Origin: Paraburkholderia phenoliruptrix
GTDB lineage: Bacteria > Pseudomonadota > Gammaproteobacteria > Burkholderiales > Burkholderiaceae
DNA length: 64,000 nucleotides
NCBI RefSeq assembly: GCF_019511605.1
Contig: NZ_JAEUAV010000008.1
Span: forward strand, 124,001-188,000
Direction of reading: 5' to 3'
The position numbers and the translations under genes are program-made. Shown here piece by piece: positions 36,256 to 45,157 of this stretch. The notes under the pieces were generated by a model. That model was not told the DNA's origin. It did no database searches and saw nothing but the letters and a program-made list of their open reading frames with translations. Position 1 is the stretch's first letter. Each line of letters begins with the position of its first letter.

Positions 36256-36767
36256 ACGAATTTTGAATCGCCCGAGGCGCCCGCGAGTTCATCGGGAAAC
36301 GCATCGCGCGGGTAAATGAGGAACAGCGGGCCGAAGTCGGTGATTTTCAGACGCCGGCCGTTCATGTTGTAGGCCACCACCACGCCATAGCGGTCGCAGT
36401 CCGTTACGGGAATGGTGTACGTGTAGTCGTCGAGCGTATGAATCTCGACCTGCGTGCCACGCGCGCCGACCGTCTTCAGAATATCCGCGAGCAGAGGTCC
36501 TGTGAAGGTGGAGCGCGGCGTCCAGGTGGTCGCGGTGGTGATCGAATGAGCCGGCAGCGCCAGCAACTGCGCCTCGTCGAAGTGATAGGCGCGGTGCGCC
36601 GCGTCGTTAGTCTTGCCGATCTTGCCTGTCACGTCGAGCGAGAGCGCCGTCGGGTCCGTCTGCGCCGCTACGCTCCACGCGGCCAGCGCGAAGATGAGCC
36701 CGATAGCCCAGCGCACGCCCGCAGGCGCGCCTGATCTGCGTTGCACTGCTGCCGTCAGATTGGTCAT
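36225..36767 (-). CDS. Periplasmic molybdopterin-binding-fold (sulfite oxidase-like) protein without an obvious cofactor Cys
   Basis: A 180-residue protein with a signal peptide (WAIGLIFALAAWSVAAQ) and a small oxidoreductase molybdopterin-binding-like domain (SLDVTGKIG, then FTGPLLADILKTVGARG, and FGPLFLIYPRD). It is far shorter than a sulfite oxidase. The only cysteine of the mature part is in VTDCDRYG, not at the usual cofactor-ligand position, so it may be a ligand-binding relative. Translational overlap with the hybrid kinase suggests it is a periplasmic sensing partner of that kinase; this is inference. Confidence 0.75.
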   Translation of the reverse strand: MTNLTAAVQRRSGAPAGVRWAIGLIFALAAWSVAAQTDPTALSLDVTGKIGKTNDAAHRAYHFDEAQLLALPAHSITTATTWTPRSTFTGPLLADILKTVGARGTQVEIHTLDDYTYTIPVTDCDRYGVVVAYNMNGRRLKITDFGPLFLIYPRDAFPDELAGASGDSKFVWQIKALIVK

Positions 36768-36984
36768 TTGCTTTTTATCCGTGGTCTGTTTTTTTGCGGC
36801 GCTGCTGCCCTCGTGGGCGCAGCACCCTGACTTGCCGTCGCACGCGTCACCCCGACGCGCGAATGCCGAACGGCATGCATAATATCGTCAAATTCTCTGC
36901 AGAATAAACGAAGGTCTGCCGCCAGTGCGCGTTGCCCGCGCAACGGCAACCCTCCCGCATGCGTTATGCGACTCAACGAGCGTT

Positions 36985-37932
36985 ATGAACAAGCCGGTTT
37001 TGCCTCTCACGTATGAGCAACTCGATCACTGGATCGAATCGTTGCAGCCCACGTTGCTCGCCGAAGGTTTTGCAATGGCAATCGGCATTTTGCGCGGCGG
37101 AGCGCCGCTCGCGCTGATGGTTTCCCACTCGGCCGGCGCGCCCGTGGCGTTCTTGCGCTACGACCGCGGCTCTCGCACGGTTGCGTGGGACTCGACGCTG
37201 CCCATGCCGTCCGCCGGCTCCAAGGTCCTGCTGTGCGAGGACATTGCTGGACGCGGCTTCACGCTGGTCGATTGCATCGCGTTTCTTCAGCAGCATGGCC
37301 TCGTCGTAAAGACGCTGACTGGCGCCGTGGACGATCTCAGCCGCACGCAGCCGGACTACGCAATCGACGCACGCGGCTATTTCGCGCTCTTTCCGTGGGA
37401 GCGCCAGGCGTACACGCAGCGTTATCGCGACGACTGGGCGCGTGTGGAAGCCGGCGAAGCCGCCGCGATGGCGCACGACCACCACTACGCGACCTACGCG
37501 ATCGACCTCGACGGCATCCTGCTGCCGGACGTGCCGCTCGCGCGCTATGACGAAGATCTCGCCGCGGCGCTCGTCGAACGCGACGCGCTACTGCCCTTCG
37601 AGGTGCTGCCCGGCATCGACCTGCAGCGTGTGCGCACGATCATCACGGGCCGGCCGGAAATGGACCGCGCGCGTACCGAGGCCTGGCTCGAACGGCATGG
37701 CTTCGGCCATATGCAGCTGGTCATGCGCGTGCCCGGCTCGCACGACGAAAGCCCGGCGGGCGCTGCCGCGCACAAGGCGGCGGCGGCGCTGGCGGGCGGC
37801 GTCACGCATTTCGTCGAAAGCGATCCGGTGCAGGCGTTGCTGATTGCGCAGCAGGCGCCGCTTCTGCGCGTGATCTGGTGGGACGCGCAGACCCGCACTG
37901 GCATGCTGGTCGGCGCCCGGGCGTGGGGTTGA
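36985..37932 (+). CDS. Phosphoribosyltransferase-HAD fusion protein, unknown substrate
   Basis: A 315-residue two-domain protein. The N-terminal half is a type I phosphoribosyltransferase with the PRPP loop VLLCEDIAGRGFTL (81-94). The C-terminal half is HAD-like: motif I YAIDLDGILL (Asp174, Asp176), a motif II-like IITGRP (Thr221), Lys264 and a FVESDP acidic motif (Glu278, Asp280). I do not recognise a named enzyme. The combination suggests making and dephosphorylating a nucleotide-like product, or two-way control of such a product. Start ATG 36985 (MNKPVLPLTYEQLDHW). The gene is alone, diverging from the molybdopterin-fold gene and converging on the NERD helicase. Confidence 0.75.
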   Translation: MNKPVLPLTYEQLDHWIESLQPTLLAEGFAMAIGILRGGAPLALMVSHSAGAPVAFLRYDRGSRTVAWDSTLPMPSAGSKVLLCEDIAGRGFTLVDCIAFLQQHGLVVKTLTGAVDDLSRTQPDYAIDARGYFALFPWERQAYTQRYRDDWARVEAGEAAAMAHDHHYATYAIDLDGILLPDVPLARYDEDLAAALVERDALLPFEVLPGIDLQRVRTIITGRPEMDRARTEAWLERHGFGHMQLVMRVPGSHDESPAGAAAHKAAAALAGGVTHFVESDPVQALLIAQQAPLLRVIWWDAQTRTGMLVGARAWG

Positions 37933-38000
37933 GCGCGCGGGTTTGAATGCTCGAGCCTGAGCGCCGGCGCCGGCACGCGTCACGTTTCACACGTCACGTG

Positions 38001-39695
38001 TCAGGCTTCGCGCGCCTCTGCGGTTTCCTTGCGGTCCTTCGCATCATGTAGATGCAGATGACGTGCGGCACGCTGCGACGCGACGATGATCAGCTTCATC
38101 GTCGCGCGCGTCGCGCCGACGAACAGCTTGCGCGCGATACGCTCGTCGAACGCGGCGAAATCGACCTCGGTGAGAATCACGCACGGCGCCGCCTGCCCCT
38201 TGAAACGGTAGATGGATTCGAACAGTACGTCGCCTTCGCGATATTCCGGATTGCCAAACAAATCGTATTTGCCGGTGAAGCTGCGCAGCCGGTGCGGGCC
38301 GAGATGATCCTGCGCGGTCATCACCGAGCCCTCGCGTCCGCGAAACGACAGCACCGCGATGTCCTGCTTGCGAAATCCCAGCGACAGCGCTTGCGTAATG
38401 GCGCGCTTGGTCGCTTCCGTCGCGGCCTCGGCGGCGTTCGCTTCGTCGTAGACGGACAGGGAAATGTCCGAGCCGTCGAACGGGCTGCCCGAGGCAAGCG
38501 CCGCCGCGCTCGGCACCGAAGCGCCGACCACCTCGCGCACGTAATCGAGAATGTCGCGCGGGCTGCGGTAGTTGGTGGTTTCCTTGAGCGTGGTCCAGCC
38601 CGGCAGCGCGACCGGCTCGCGCATATACAGGTTCTGCAGCGGATCCTCGAGCCACCACCATGCGCCTCCGGGCCGCAGCAGGCGTTCGAGCGCGGCGACC
38701 CACGGCTCCTGGAAATCCTGCCCTTCGTCGACAATCAGCACGTCGAATTGCCAGCGCGCGTCGATAGGCGTTTCGGCGAACATCGCCTCGAGCTGATCGA
38801 ACACCTGGCCCGATTCGAAATCGGGCTCGCGGCCCGCGTCGCGCGCGATCCAGTCGCACAACTGGTGATAGTTCGCGACCTTGGCCTGCGGCGGCGCTAC
38901 GCGCGCAATGTGATCGGCGAGCGGCCGGTTAAAGCACACGTACAACGGACGCTCGCCGCGCGCGGCCGCGTCTTTCATCACCTGCACGGCGAGTTGCGTC
39001 TTGCCGGAACCGGCCGTGCCGATCACGCGCAGCCGGAACGGCGAGAATTCGAGCCGCCGCGCCCACGTTGCGAGGCCGCCCGCCAGCCGTGTGACGAGCG
39101 TGCCGGCCTGGCCGACGAGCGCGCTCGCGTCGGGTGTGAGCGCGAGTTCATCGGCGAGAAAGTGGTGGATTTTCGACGCGCAAGGCAGACGCGGCTCGTC
39201 GGCCGGCAACGCTTCGCGAATCACGGCGGCCAGCCGGTCGCGCCGGGTCGCGTCGACAATGCGCGCGGGGTTCACCCCGGCAATCGCGGCGTCTTTCACG
39301 ATGTGGTCGGGGCAGTACAGAAGTTCTTCGATGAAATACGTGCCCGCGCCGAACGCCGCGGTAAAGCGCCGGTGCAACCCTTCGATGGTGTGCGCAAGCG
39401 CGATCGCCACGTTGCGTTCGGTTTGCAGATAGACCTTGACCAGTCCTTTAGGCGTTTCGCGCAGAAAACCCGTTTTCTGTTCGACGATCATCACGCGGCC
39501 GGCCGGACTGACGATCACGAAGTCGGCCTCACCGAATACCGAGAAGTTCTGGTTCAACCGCGTCCAGTGCACACCGTGATAGACGGTGTAGCTCTCGGGC
39601 AATGCCTTTTCGAGCAGCGCCAGGGTCTCGCGTTCGCGCGCTGCCGCGCCGGTGGCGGCGAGGCTCTTCCAGTCGTCGGGGACAATGCGGGCCAT
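38001..39695 (-). CDS. NERD nuclease-related domain fused to SF1 (UvrD-like) helicase
   Basis: A 564-residue protein. The N-terminal NERD domain (about 20-120) shows a nuclease-like pattern: FGEADFVIVS, then VMIVEQKTG with the Glu-x-Lys pair. A superfamily 1 helicase core follows, with Walker A GTAGSGKTQL (near 227-236), Walker B LIVDEGQDF, and C-terminal UvrD-like motifs (SIYRFKGQAAPCVIL; FVGATRA). The helicase is compact. NERD-helicases are thought to act in DNA processing, and some relatives occur in defence loci; the role of this one is unknown. It is a single gene. Confidence 0.85.
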   Translation of the reverse strand: MARIVPDDWKSLAATGAAARERETLALLEKALPESYTVYHGVHWTRLNQNFSVFGEADFVIVSPAGRVMIVEQKTGFLRETPKGLVKVYLQTERNVAIALAHTIEGLHRRFTAAFGAGTYFIEELLYCPDHIVKDAAIAGVNPARIVDATRRDRLAAVIREALPADEPRLPCASKIHHFLADELALTPDASALVGQAGTLVTRLAGGLATWARRLEFSPFRLRVIGTAGSGKTQLAVQVMKDAAARGERPLYVCFNRPLADHIARVAPPQAKVANYHQLCDWIARDAGREPDFESGQVFDQLEAMFAETPIDARWQFDVLIVDEGQDFQEPWVAALERLLRPGGAWWWLEDPLQNLYMREPVALPGWTTLKETTNYRSPRDILDYVREVVGASVPSAAALASGSPFDGSDISLSVYDEANAAEAATEATKRAITQALSLGFRKQDIAVLSFRGREGSVMTAQDHLGPHRLRSFTGKYDLFGNPEYREGDVLFESIYRFKGQAAPCVILTEVDFAAFDERIARKLFVGATRATMKLIIVASQRAARHLHLHDAKDRKETAEAREA

Positions 39696-39838
39696 GCGGT
39701 GCCTCGTCGTAATTCGGTGCGCTCATTGTACGCAACGCATGGCGCGCAGGCATGCAAACGCAGGGATCGTGTATCGTTACTGGTTGAACGCCGCGCAAGG
39801 CGCGGCTTGCCAATTGTCGACAAAAAGGGATTGACCGG

Positions 39839-40465
39839 ATGATTACGATCTGGGGACGCACGAACTCAGTGAACGTGCAAAAGGTGTTGTGGTGCTGCGA
39901 TGAACTGGTGCTGCCGTATGAGCGCATCGACGCGGGCCTGCAGTTCGGGCGCAATAACGAACCCGCCTATCTTTCGATGAACCCGACCGGCAAGATACCC
40001 ACGCTGGTGGACGACGACTTCGTGCTGTGGGAATCGAACTCGATCTTGCGCTATCTGGCGCTTCAATATGGTGCGGCAAGCCCGCTGTACCCGAGCGAGC
40101 CGAGACTGCGCGCGAGCATCGACCGTTGGCTCGACTGGTCGCTCTCCACGCTGCAGCCGGCGGAGCGGCCGGTGTTCTGGACCCTCGTGCGTACGCCGCC
40201 GGAACAGCGCGACGCAACGAAGCTGGCCGACGACGTGCGCAACGTCACCTCGCTGTGGCGCCTGCTCGACACGCATCTGCAGGGCCGTTTCTTCCTGGAA
40301 AGCGACAAGTTCACGCTGGCCGATATCGTGATTGGCGCCTATGCGAAACGCTGGTTCGGCCTCGCGGGCATCGAGCGTCCGCCGCTGCCGAGCCTCGAGC
40401 GTTGGTATTCGCGCATTGCCACCCGTTCGGGCTTCAAGAAATACGTGGACTTTCCGTTGACCTGA
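39839..40465 (+). CDS. Glutathione S-transferase
   Basis: A 208-residue GST with a thioredoxin-like N-terminal domain (MITIWGRTNSVNVQKVLWCC, with NPTGKIPTL and ESNSILRYL for glutathione binding) and a helical C-terminal domain (KFTLADIVIGA). Family role: conjugation or reduction reactions with glutathione in the cytoplasm; the substrate is not predictable. AAGGGA precedes the start by about 12 bases. Confidence 0.92.
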   Translation: MITIWGRTNSVNVQKVLWCCDELVLPYERIDAGLQFGRNNEPAYLSMNPTGKIPTLVDDDFVLWESNSILRYLALQYGAASPLYPSEPRLRASIDRWLDWSLSTLQPAERPVFWTLVRTPPEQRDATKLADDVRNVTSLWRLLDTHLQGRFFLESDKFTLADIVIGAYAKRWFGLAGIERPPLPSLERWYSRIATRSGFKKYVDFPLT

Positions 40466-40653
40466 TGCGGAGTCGCGCGCGTTTGGGCGATTGGGCGTTT
40501 GTGCATGATGAAACAGGTTGGATCGCGGCACCATGGCCCGGGGCCATGCGGCGCTGGGCGGTTGACGCTGCGCCGTTCGTGACTGTGCCTTTGCGTCTTT
40601 GCCGCTAGGCCGCCAGCGACGCGTGCCTCGGGCAGCAATCCCGCATTGGCCTT

Positions 40654-40659
40654 TATAAT
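40654..40659 (+). promoter_or_regulatory. Consensus -10 box just before the Zur-like gene
   Basis: TATAAT ends six bases before the ATG at 40666, so a transcript from it would begin at about the A of the ATG, giving a leaderless mRNA. No good -35 hexamer is seen at the matching distance, so the promoter is tentative. Confidence 0.4.
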
Positions 40660-40665
40660 CGCTTC

Positions 40666-41304
40666 ATGAAGAACGCCAAGCCCGCCGCGCACGCCCCGCA
40701 CTCCACCGCTCCCGCCAGAGCGGATCAAACCGCCGCTGCGGCCGAGGCGCATGCGCACCCGCATGCACACCCGCATGATCACGCACACGCGCCGCGGCAC
40801 CCGCATGGCGAATCGCCCGAAGCCGCGCTGGCTCTCGCGGAAGAATATTGTCGCGAACGCGGCGAGAAACTCACGCCGATCCGCCGCAAAGTGCTGGAGT
40901 TGCTGCTGAATTCGGGGCGCGCCACCAAAGCGTATTCGCTGCTCGACGAAATGCGCCAGATCCACCCAGGCTCGGCGCCGCCCACGGTGTATCGCGCGCT
41001 GGACTTCCTGCTTTCGGCGGGGCTCGTGCACCGCATCGAGTCAATCAACGCCTTCACGGTCTGCCACGACCTCACGCAATGCCAGCACGGCATTCTCGTG
41101 GTCTGCCAGCAGTGCGGCAACGTCACCGAACTGCATCAGCCGAAACTGCGCCGGGCGCTCATCGCCCAAATAGAGGACGCGGGCTACCGGGTCGCCAGCG
41201 ACGAAATCGAACTGAAGGGAGTGTGTTCCGCGTGTCAGGCGGCGGAAGTGGCTGCGGCGGCCGGGTCGAAGGTGGGCGTAACAGCGCCTGGCGCCGTGAA
41301 ATAA
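40666..41304 (+). CDS. zur: Fur-family zinc uptake regulator (Zur-like) with His-rich N-terminal tail
   Basis: A 212-residue Fur-family repressor. A winged-helix DNA-binding domain (about 55-125, KLTPIRRKVLELLLNSGRA; PPTVYRALDFL) is followed by the dimer domain with two CxxC pairs (C147-C150 and C187-C190) for structural zinc. VCHDLTQCQHGILVVC fits Zur better than Fur. A 9-histidine stretch (residues 29-47, HAHPHAHPHDHAHAPRHPH) precedes the domain and could bind zinc or nickel. Known role: zinc-dependent repression of zinc-uptake genes. No znuABC is nearby, so the assignment rests on sequence alone. Confidence 0.82.
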   Translation: MKNAKPAAHAPHSTAPARADQTAAAAEAHAHPHAHPHDHAHAPRHPHGESPEAALALAEEYCRERGEKLTPIRRKVLELLLNSGRATKAYSLLDEMRQIHPGSAPPTVYRALDFLLSAGLVHRIESINAFTVCHDLTQCQHGILVVCQQCGNVTELHQPKLRRALIAQIEDAGYRVASDEIELKGVCSACQAAEVAAAAGSKVGVTAPGAVK

Positions 41305-41442
41305 GCATGGCGGGCGGGCTGCCGGCGCTGCATTCATTGTGCCGCGGACGAAGCACAACGCACGCCAGGCGTTGCGCTCACTTCGCCGCGGGCTGGGAAG
41401 CAACAACCGCGAATCCGGGCTAATCGCCCCTGCGCCGCACAC

Positions 41443-41973
41443 TCACCGCGCCGCGCGCGCGCCAATGGCGTCGTGCAGCAAGGTCACCAGATCTTCCGGC
41501 AAGGCCGGCTTGGTCATGAAATGCTGGAAACCCTCGCCGATACTTCGCAGACGGTAAGCGTCGTCGGTATGGCCTGTCAGCGCCACGGCCACCGAAGGCG
41601 GGTGATCGCCGCGAATCTCATGATCGCGCAGGCGCTGGATCAGGTAGAAGCCGTCCATGGCGGGCAATTCCAGGTCGCATACGACCGCATCGGGTAGCAG
41701 GCGGACCGCTGCTTCGACACCCTCTTCTGCATCCGCCACTGCAACGACGTTTGCGCCTTCCGCTTCGAGCAACAAGGTCAGCGATTCCCGGCTGTCCGGG
41801 TCGTCTTCTACGAGCACGATCGTGGTCTGATCGAGTCTCAATGCTCCGTTCATCTTCTGTTGTTGCTCTAAAAATCCGGTTAGGCCGTCAGGCTTGGCCA
41901 AGGTGTCACCTTGCTGCTTGTGCTGTTGATGTTGTTTGCCGCCGATTTGCGCGGCCGCGATGTTGCTGTTCAT
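41443..41973 (-). CDS. Single-domain response regulator (CheY-like receiver)
   Basis: A 176-residue protein with one receiver domain (about 50-170): acidic residues in VLVEDDPDS, phospho-acceptor Asp in VCDLELPAMDG, Thr in ALTGHTDD and Lys in MTKPALPEDL. There is no output domain. A Gln-rich leader of about 40 residues precedes it; an in-frame ATG at 41853 (MNGALRLDQTTIVLVEDD) is a possible alternative start. No histidine kinase is adjacent. Confidence 0.85.
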   Translation of the reverse strand: MNSNIAAAQIGGKQHQQHKQQGDTLAKPDGLTGFLEQQQKMNGALRLDQTTIVLVEDDPDSRESLTLLLEAEGANVVAVADAEEGVEAAVRLLPDAVVCDLELPAMDGFYLIQRLRDHEIRGDHPPSVAVALTGHTDDAYRLRSIGEGFQHFMTKPALPEDLVTLLHDAIGARAAR

Positions 41974-42321
41974 GGTTCCGACTCGATTTCATGTGCCGAG
42001 TTGCAGGAAAGCGCCGATTGTAATCAAGGCCACCTGCCACGCGCGCACCATAACGCGCCAAAATTGCACGCCAATGAAAAAACGGCTCGCGGTGGCCTGT
42101 TCGCGGCAACCGGTGCCGACACCCGCTTCGCCGCGGCCACGTGCGATGCCATGCACGGCGCGCGCCGCAGCAGCGTTCTTGCGTCTTCCTGCATAGATTT
42201 CTTCTGTGACGCCGCGCGGCCCCGGTGCGCGACGCTCCCATTCACCTCATGGGTAGCAGGTTATGTGCCGCGCATTGGCCACAGCAAGACGCGCCCGCGG
42301 TTTGACCGCCATTCACCTTGT
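41974..42321. other. Intergenic region between receiver gene and TetR gene
   Basis: About 348 bases downstream of the leftward TetR gene and upstream of the leftward receiver gene. I see no ORF with family features, no clear hairpin-T terminator and no strong promoter. Confidence 0.45.
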
Positions 42322-43131
42322 TTAGTCGGATGAAGCTTTCTTCGGAGCAATGCCCTGCGTGAGCAGCGCAACCGCGTGACGGGCGACTTCTTCTTCGCCC
42401 GCCTGGCGACGCTTGGGATCGCCGCGCCATAGCTTGGAGGTGGCAAGAGGCAAGACCGTCAGGCCGAGCAGTGTGATGAACATCAGCGACGGCTCGAGCG
42501 CCGCATTCAGACGGCCTTCTTTCTGCCAACGCTCGATGGCGGCAAGCGACATCTTCTGATTCGCGTTACCGAAACGCTCGAGCATGCGCTGACGCAACAG
42601 CCCGCTGTCGCTGATCACTTCACGCACCCATAGCGACGGAAACCACGGGTGCGCGACCGCTGCCCGCACCATCCGCTGCGCAAGCTGCGTGATGGCGGCG
42701 ACGGGATCGTCCGCATGCTCCTGGAACGGTACGCCAAGACTCGCGCGCAAGGGGCCGATGCGCTCGTCGATCAGTACATCCAGCAACTGGTCGCGCGTCT
42801 TGAAGTAGTAATGCATCATGGCCGACGTGAAGCCCGCCTCGCGGGCAATCTCGCCGAGCGTCGTGTCGACTATGCCCTGACGGGCGAACAGTTCGAGCGC
42901 CGCGTCGAGCAGGCGGCTGCGCTGCTCGGCGCCGCGTGCCGCGCCCGAAGGGCGTCCCGGTCGTCGCACTGCGACGTCTTGTGGCCGGGTGCCTTGCGAG
43001 GCTGCCGCGGCAAGGTCAGCCGCCGCGCTCGCGCGGCGCTTCCCGCTCTCGCCAACCCGCGGCGAAGCAGCCTTGCCGGCCCCCTCCTTCACACCGCTTT
43101 CCTTGTTACCCGCCGACGGACTCTTTGCCAT
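42322..43131 (-). CDS. TetR-family transcriptional repressor of the adjacent MFS pump
   Basis: A TetR-type regulator of 269 residues. A polar, disordered N-terminal tail of about 60 residues is followed by a helix-turn-helix (RLLDAALELFARQGIVDTTL; GFTSAMMHYYFKTRDQLLD). Family practice: the repressor of a divergently encoded exporter, released by its substrate. I prefer the ATG at 43131 (MAKSPSAG, with GAGAG upstream) over 43164, which lies in the probable operator. Confidence 0.85.
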   Translation of the reverse strand: MAKSPSAGNKESGVKEGAGKAASPRVGESGKRRASAAADLAAAASQGTRPQDVAVRRPGRPSGAARGAEQRSRLLDAALELFARQGIVDTTLGEIAREAGFTSAMMHYYFKTRDQLLDVLIDERIGPLRASLGVPFQEHADDPVAAITQLAQRMVRAAVAHPWFPSLWVREVISDSGLLRQRMLERFGNANQKMSLAAIERWQKEGRLNAALEPSLMFITLLGLTVLPLATSKLWRGDPKRRQAGEEEVARHAVALLTQGIAPKKASSD

Positions 43132-43166
43132 TGCTCTCGTTTGACGCGCGACCAGATGTCGCATAT

Positions 43167-43184
43167 ATTAATTTCTGCGTTAAT
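43167..43184. promoter_or_regulatory. Palindromic operator between TetR and MFS genes
   Basis: ATTAA-N8-TTAAT, in a strikingly AT-rich stretch of this GC-rich DNA, lies between the divergent tetR and MFS starts. It is the best candidate for the TetR binding site and overlaps the probable promoters. Confidence 0.55.
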
Positions 43185-43205
43185 TAATTTCAAGACACCG
43201 CAGCC

Positions 43206-44801
43206 ATGCAACAGTCAACTCACGCGCAACCGCAGCGCCTGATCAAGGCCGAACCGCAAGCCGATCCGCACGCCGCCGCTCGTCCAGCGGCGGAGCAAGG
43301 CGAGCACCCGGCCCATCAGCCGGACGCGCTCGCCGCCGGCCACCCGCCCGTCCGCCTGCTCTTTCCCGCGCTGCTGCTCGTCATGCTGCTGGCCGCGCTG
43401 GACCAGACCGTCGTGTCCACGGCATTGCCGACCATCGTCGGCGAGCTGGGCGGGCTCAACAATCTGTCCTGGGTCGTGACCGCCTATCTGCTCAGCTCGA
43501 CCATCGTCGTGCCGCTCTACGGCAAGCTCGGCGATCTGTTCGGCCGCAAGATCGTGCTGCAGGCGGCAATCGGGCTCTTCCTCGTGGGTTCCGCGTTGTG
43601 CGGCATCGCGCAGGACATGACGCAGTTGATCGTATTGCGTGCGTTGCAAGGACTCGGCGGCGGTGGCCTTTTGGTGGTGACCATGGCCGCAATCGCAGAT
43701 GTCATTCCGCCTGCCGAACGTGGCCGCTATCAGGGTGTGTTCGGCGGCGTGTTCGGCCTTGCCACCGTCATCGGTCCGTTGCTCGGCGGCTTTCTCGTCG
43801 AGCACCTCACGTGGCGCTGGATCTTCTATATCAATCTGCCGCTTGGCATCGTCGCGCTCGCCGTGATCGGCGCGGTGTTCAAGCCGCACGTGCGCCACGT
43901 GAAGCACACTATCGACTACATGGGCGCCGCGTTTCTCGCGGGCGCCCTCACCTGCATCATCCTGTTCACGAGCAAGGGCGGCACGCTTTTGCCGTGGACC
44001 TCGCCGCAACTCTGGCTCACGCTTTGCATGGGGCTCGTCGCAATCTGGGGCTTCATTCACGAAGAGCGCAGCGCCGTCGAACCGCTCATGCCGCTCGAAC
44101 TCTTCAGGCAGCGCACGTTCGTGCTGAGCAGTCTGATCGGCTTTATCGTCGGCGTGTCGATGTTCGGCGCCGTGACCTTCCTGCCGCTATATCTGCAGGT
44201 GGTAAAGGGCGCGACGCCCACGCAAGCCGGCATGCAGATGCTGCCGATGATGGGCGGCCTGTTCGTCATGTCGATGGTGACTGGCCGCGCCATCGGCAAG
44301 CTTGGCCGTTATCGCATGTTCCCGATCGCGGGCACCCTGCTCGTGGCCGTCGCAATGCTGCTGCTTGCGCGCTTGCAGCTCGATACGCCGACTCATGTGA
44401 TGTACGTCTACATGGGTATTCTCGGCTGCGGCCTCGGCATGGTGATGCAGGTGCTGATACTCGCCGTGCAAAATACCGTGGATTTCAGGCATGTCGGCGT
44501 GGCCACTTCGGGCGCCACGCTGTTCCGTTCTATCGGCGGTTCGGTCGGCGTGGCCGCGTTCGGCGCCGTGTTCTCGAATGGCCTCGCCGCGCGGCTCGAC
44601 AAGCTGCTTCCAGCGGACACCGAATTGCCGCACGCGCTCGGGCCCGCGGCGATCCGCGCGTTGCCCGACGCACTGCGCGCCGACTATCTGCAGGCATTCG
44701 CGGGCGCGCTGCATACGGTGTATCTGTCCGCGGCTTGCGTCGTGCTGCTCGCGTTCGCGCTTGCGTGGTTCCTCAAGGATCATCCGCTGCGCAAGCACTG
44801 A
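43206..44801 (+). CDS. DHA2-family MFS multidrug exporter (EmrB/QacA type)
   Basis: A 531-residue major facilitator protein with a 45-residue polar tail followed by 14 predicted membrane spans. Motif A is GKLGDLFGRK, and ALDQTVVSTALPTIVGEL in the first span is typical of the 14-span drug exporters. Family role: proton-driven export of drugs or toxic compounds at the inner membrane. It is divergent from the TetR repressor and has no EmrA-type partner here, so it probably works alone. Confidence 0.92.
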   Translation: MQQSTHAQPQRLIKAEPQADPHAAARPAAEQGEHPAHQPDALAAGHPPVRLLFPALLLVMLLAALDQTVVSTALPTIVGELGGLNNLSWVVTAYLLSSTIVVPLYGKLGDLFGRKIVLQAAIGLFLVGSALCGIAQDMTQLIVLRALQGLGGGGLLVVTMAAIADVIPPAERGRYQGVFGGVFGLATVIGPLLGGFLVEHLTWRWIFYINLPLGIVALAVIGAVFKPHVRHVKHTIDYMGAAFLAGALTCIILFTSKGGTLLPWTSPQLWLTLCMGLVAIWGFIHEERSAVEPLMPLELFRQRTFVLSSLIGFIVGVSMFGAVTFLPLYLQVVKGATPTQAGMQMLPMMGGLFVMSMVTGRAIGKLGRYRMFPIAGTLLVAVAMLLLARLQLDTPTHVMYVYMGILGCGLGMVMQVLILAVQNTVDFRHVGVATSGATLFRSIGGSVGVAAFGAVFSNGLAARLDKLLPADTELPHALGPAAIRALPDALRADYLQAFAGALHTVYLSAACVVLLAFALAWFLKDHPLRKH

Positions 44802-45157
44802 TCGCGTTGCACGCGGTTGCACGGGCGCCTACGCAGAGATCGATCGCATGCGCCCGACATTCATCCCCAAACGGCACGCCACAACATGAAAATAGCGGCG
44901 TGCGTTCGTCTTCCTGACAGGCGCGATGATTGGTCCTACCTGGTAATGTGCGGTAGCGCACATTACCTAGGGTCGATAGTCCATTGACGCGCGTCTCGAA
45001 ACGCCACATATTGAAAACGACGGCAACGCAAGCGTCGCTTGCCTGCCCGGACTCTCTGGCGCATGTAGATCGTGGTTTCCGCGGGACGCCCACGCCGCCT
45101 CAAACACGATCGGGAGCATGCCGTAACGGCATTGTTTTCCACAGGCGGAGCCATAGC
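44802..45157. other. Intergenic region between MFS gene and zinc-ribbon gene
   Basis: About 356 bases. The only strong element is the stem-loop at 44942-44967, listed separately. Upstream in-frame starts of the zinc-ribbon ORF in this stretch (from 44984) have no family-like sequence. Confidence 0.5.
44942..44967. promoter_or_regulatory. Perfect 11-bp inverted repeat (operator or stem-loop)
   Basis: GGTAATGTGCG and its exact complement flank the tetranucleotide GTAG. It lies about 140 bases after the MFS gene and 190 bases before the zinc-ribbon gene. It lacks a T-run, so an operator for the downstream pair is as likely as a terminator. Confidence 0.6.
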
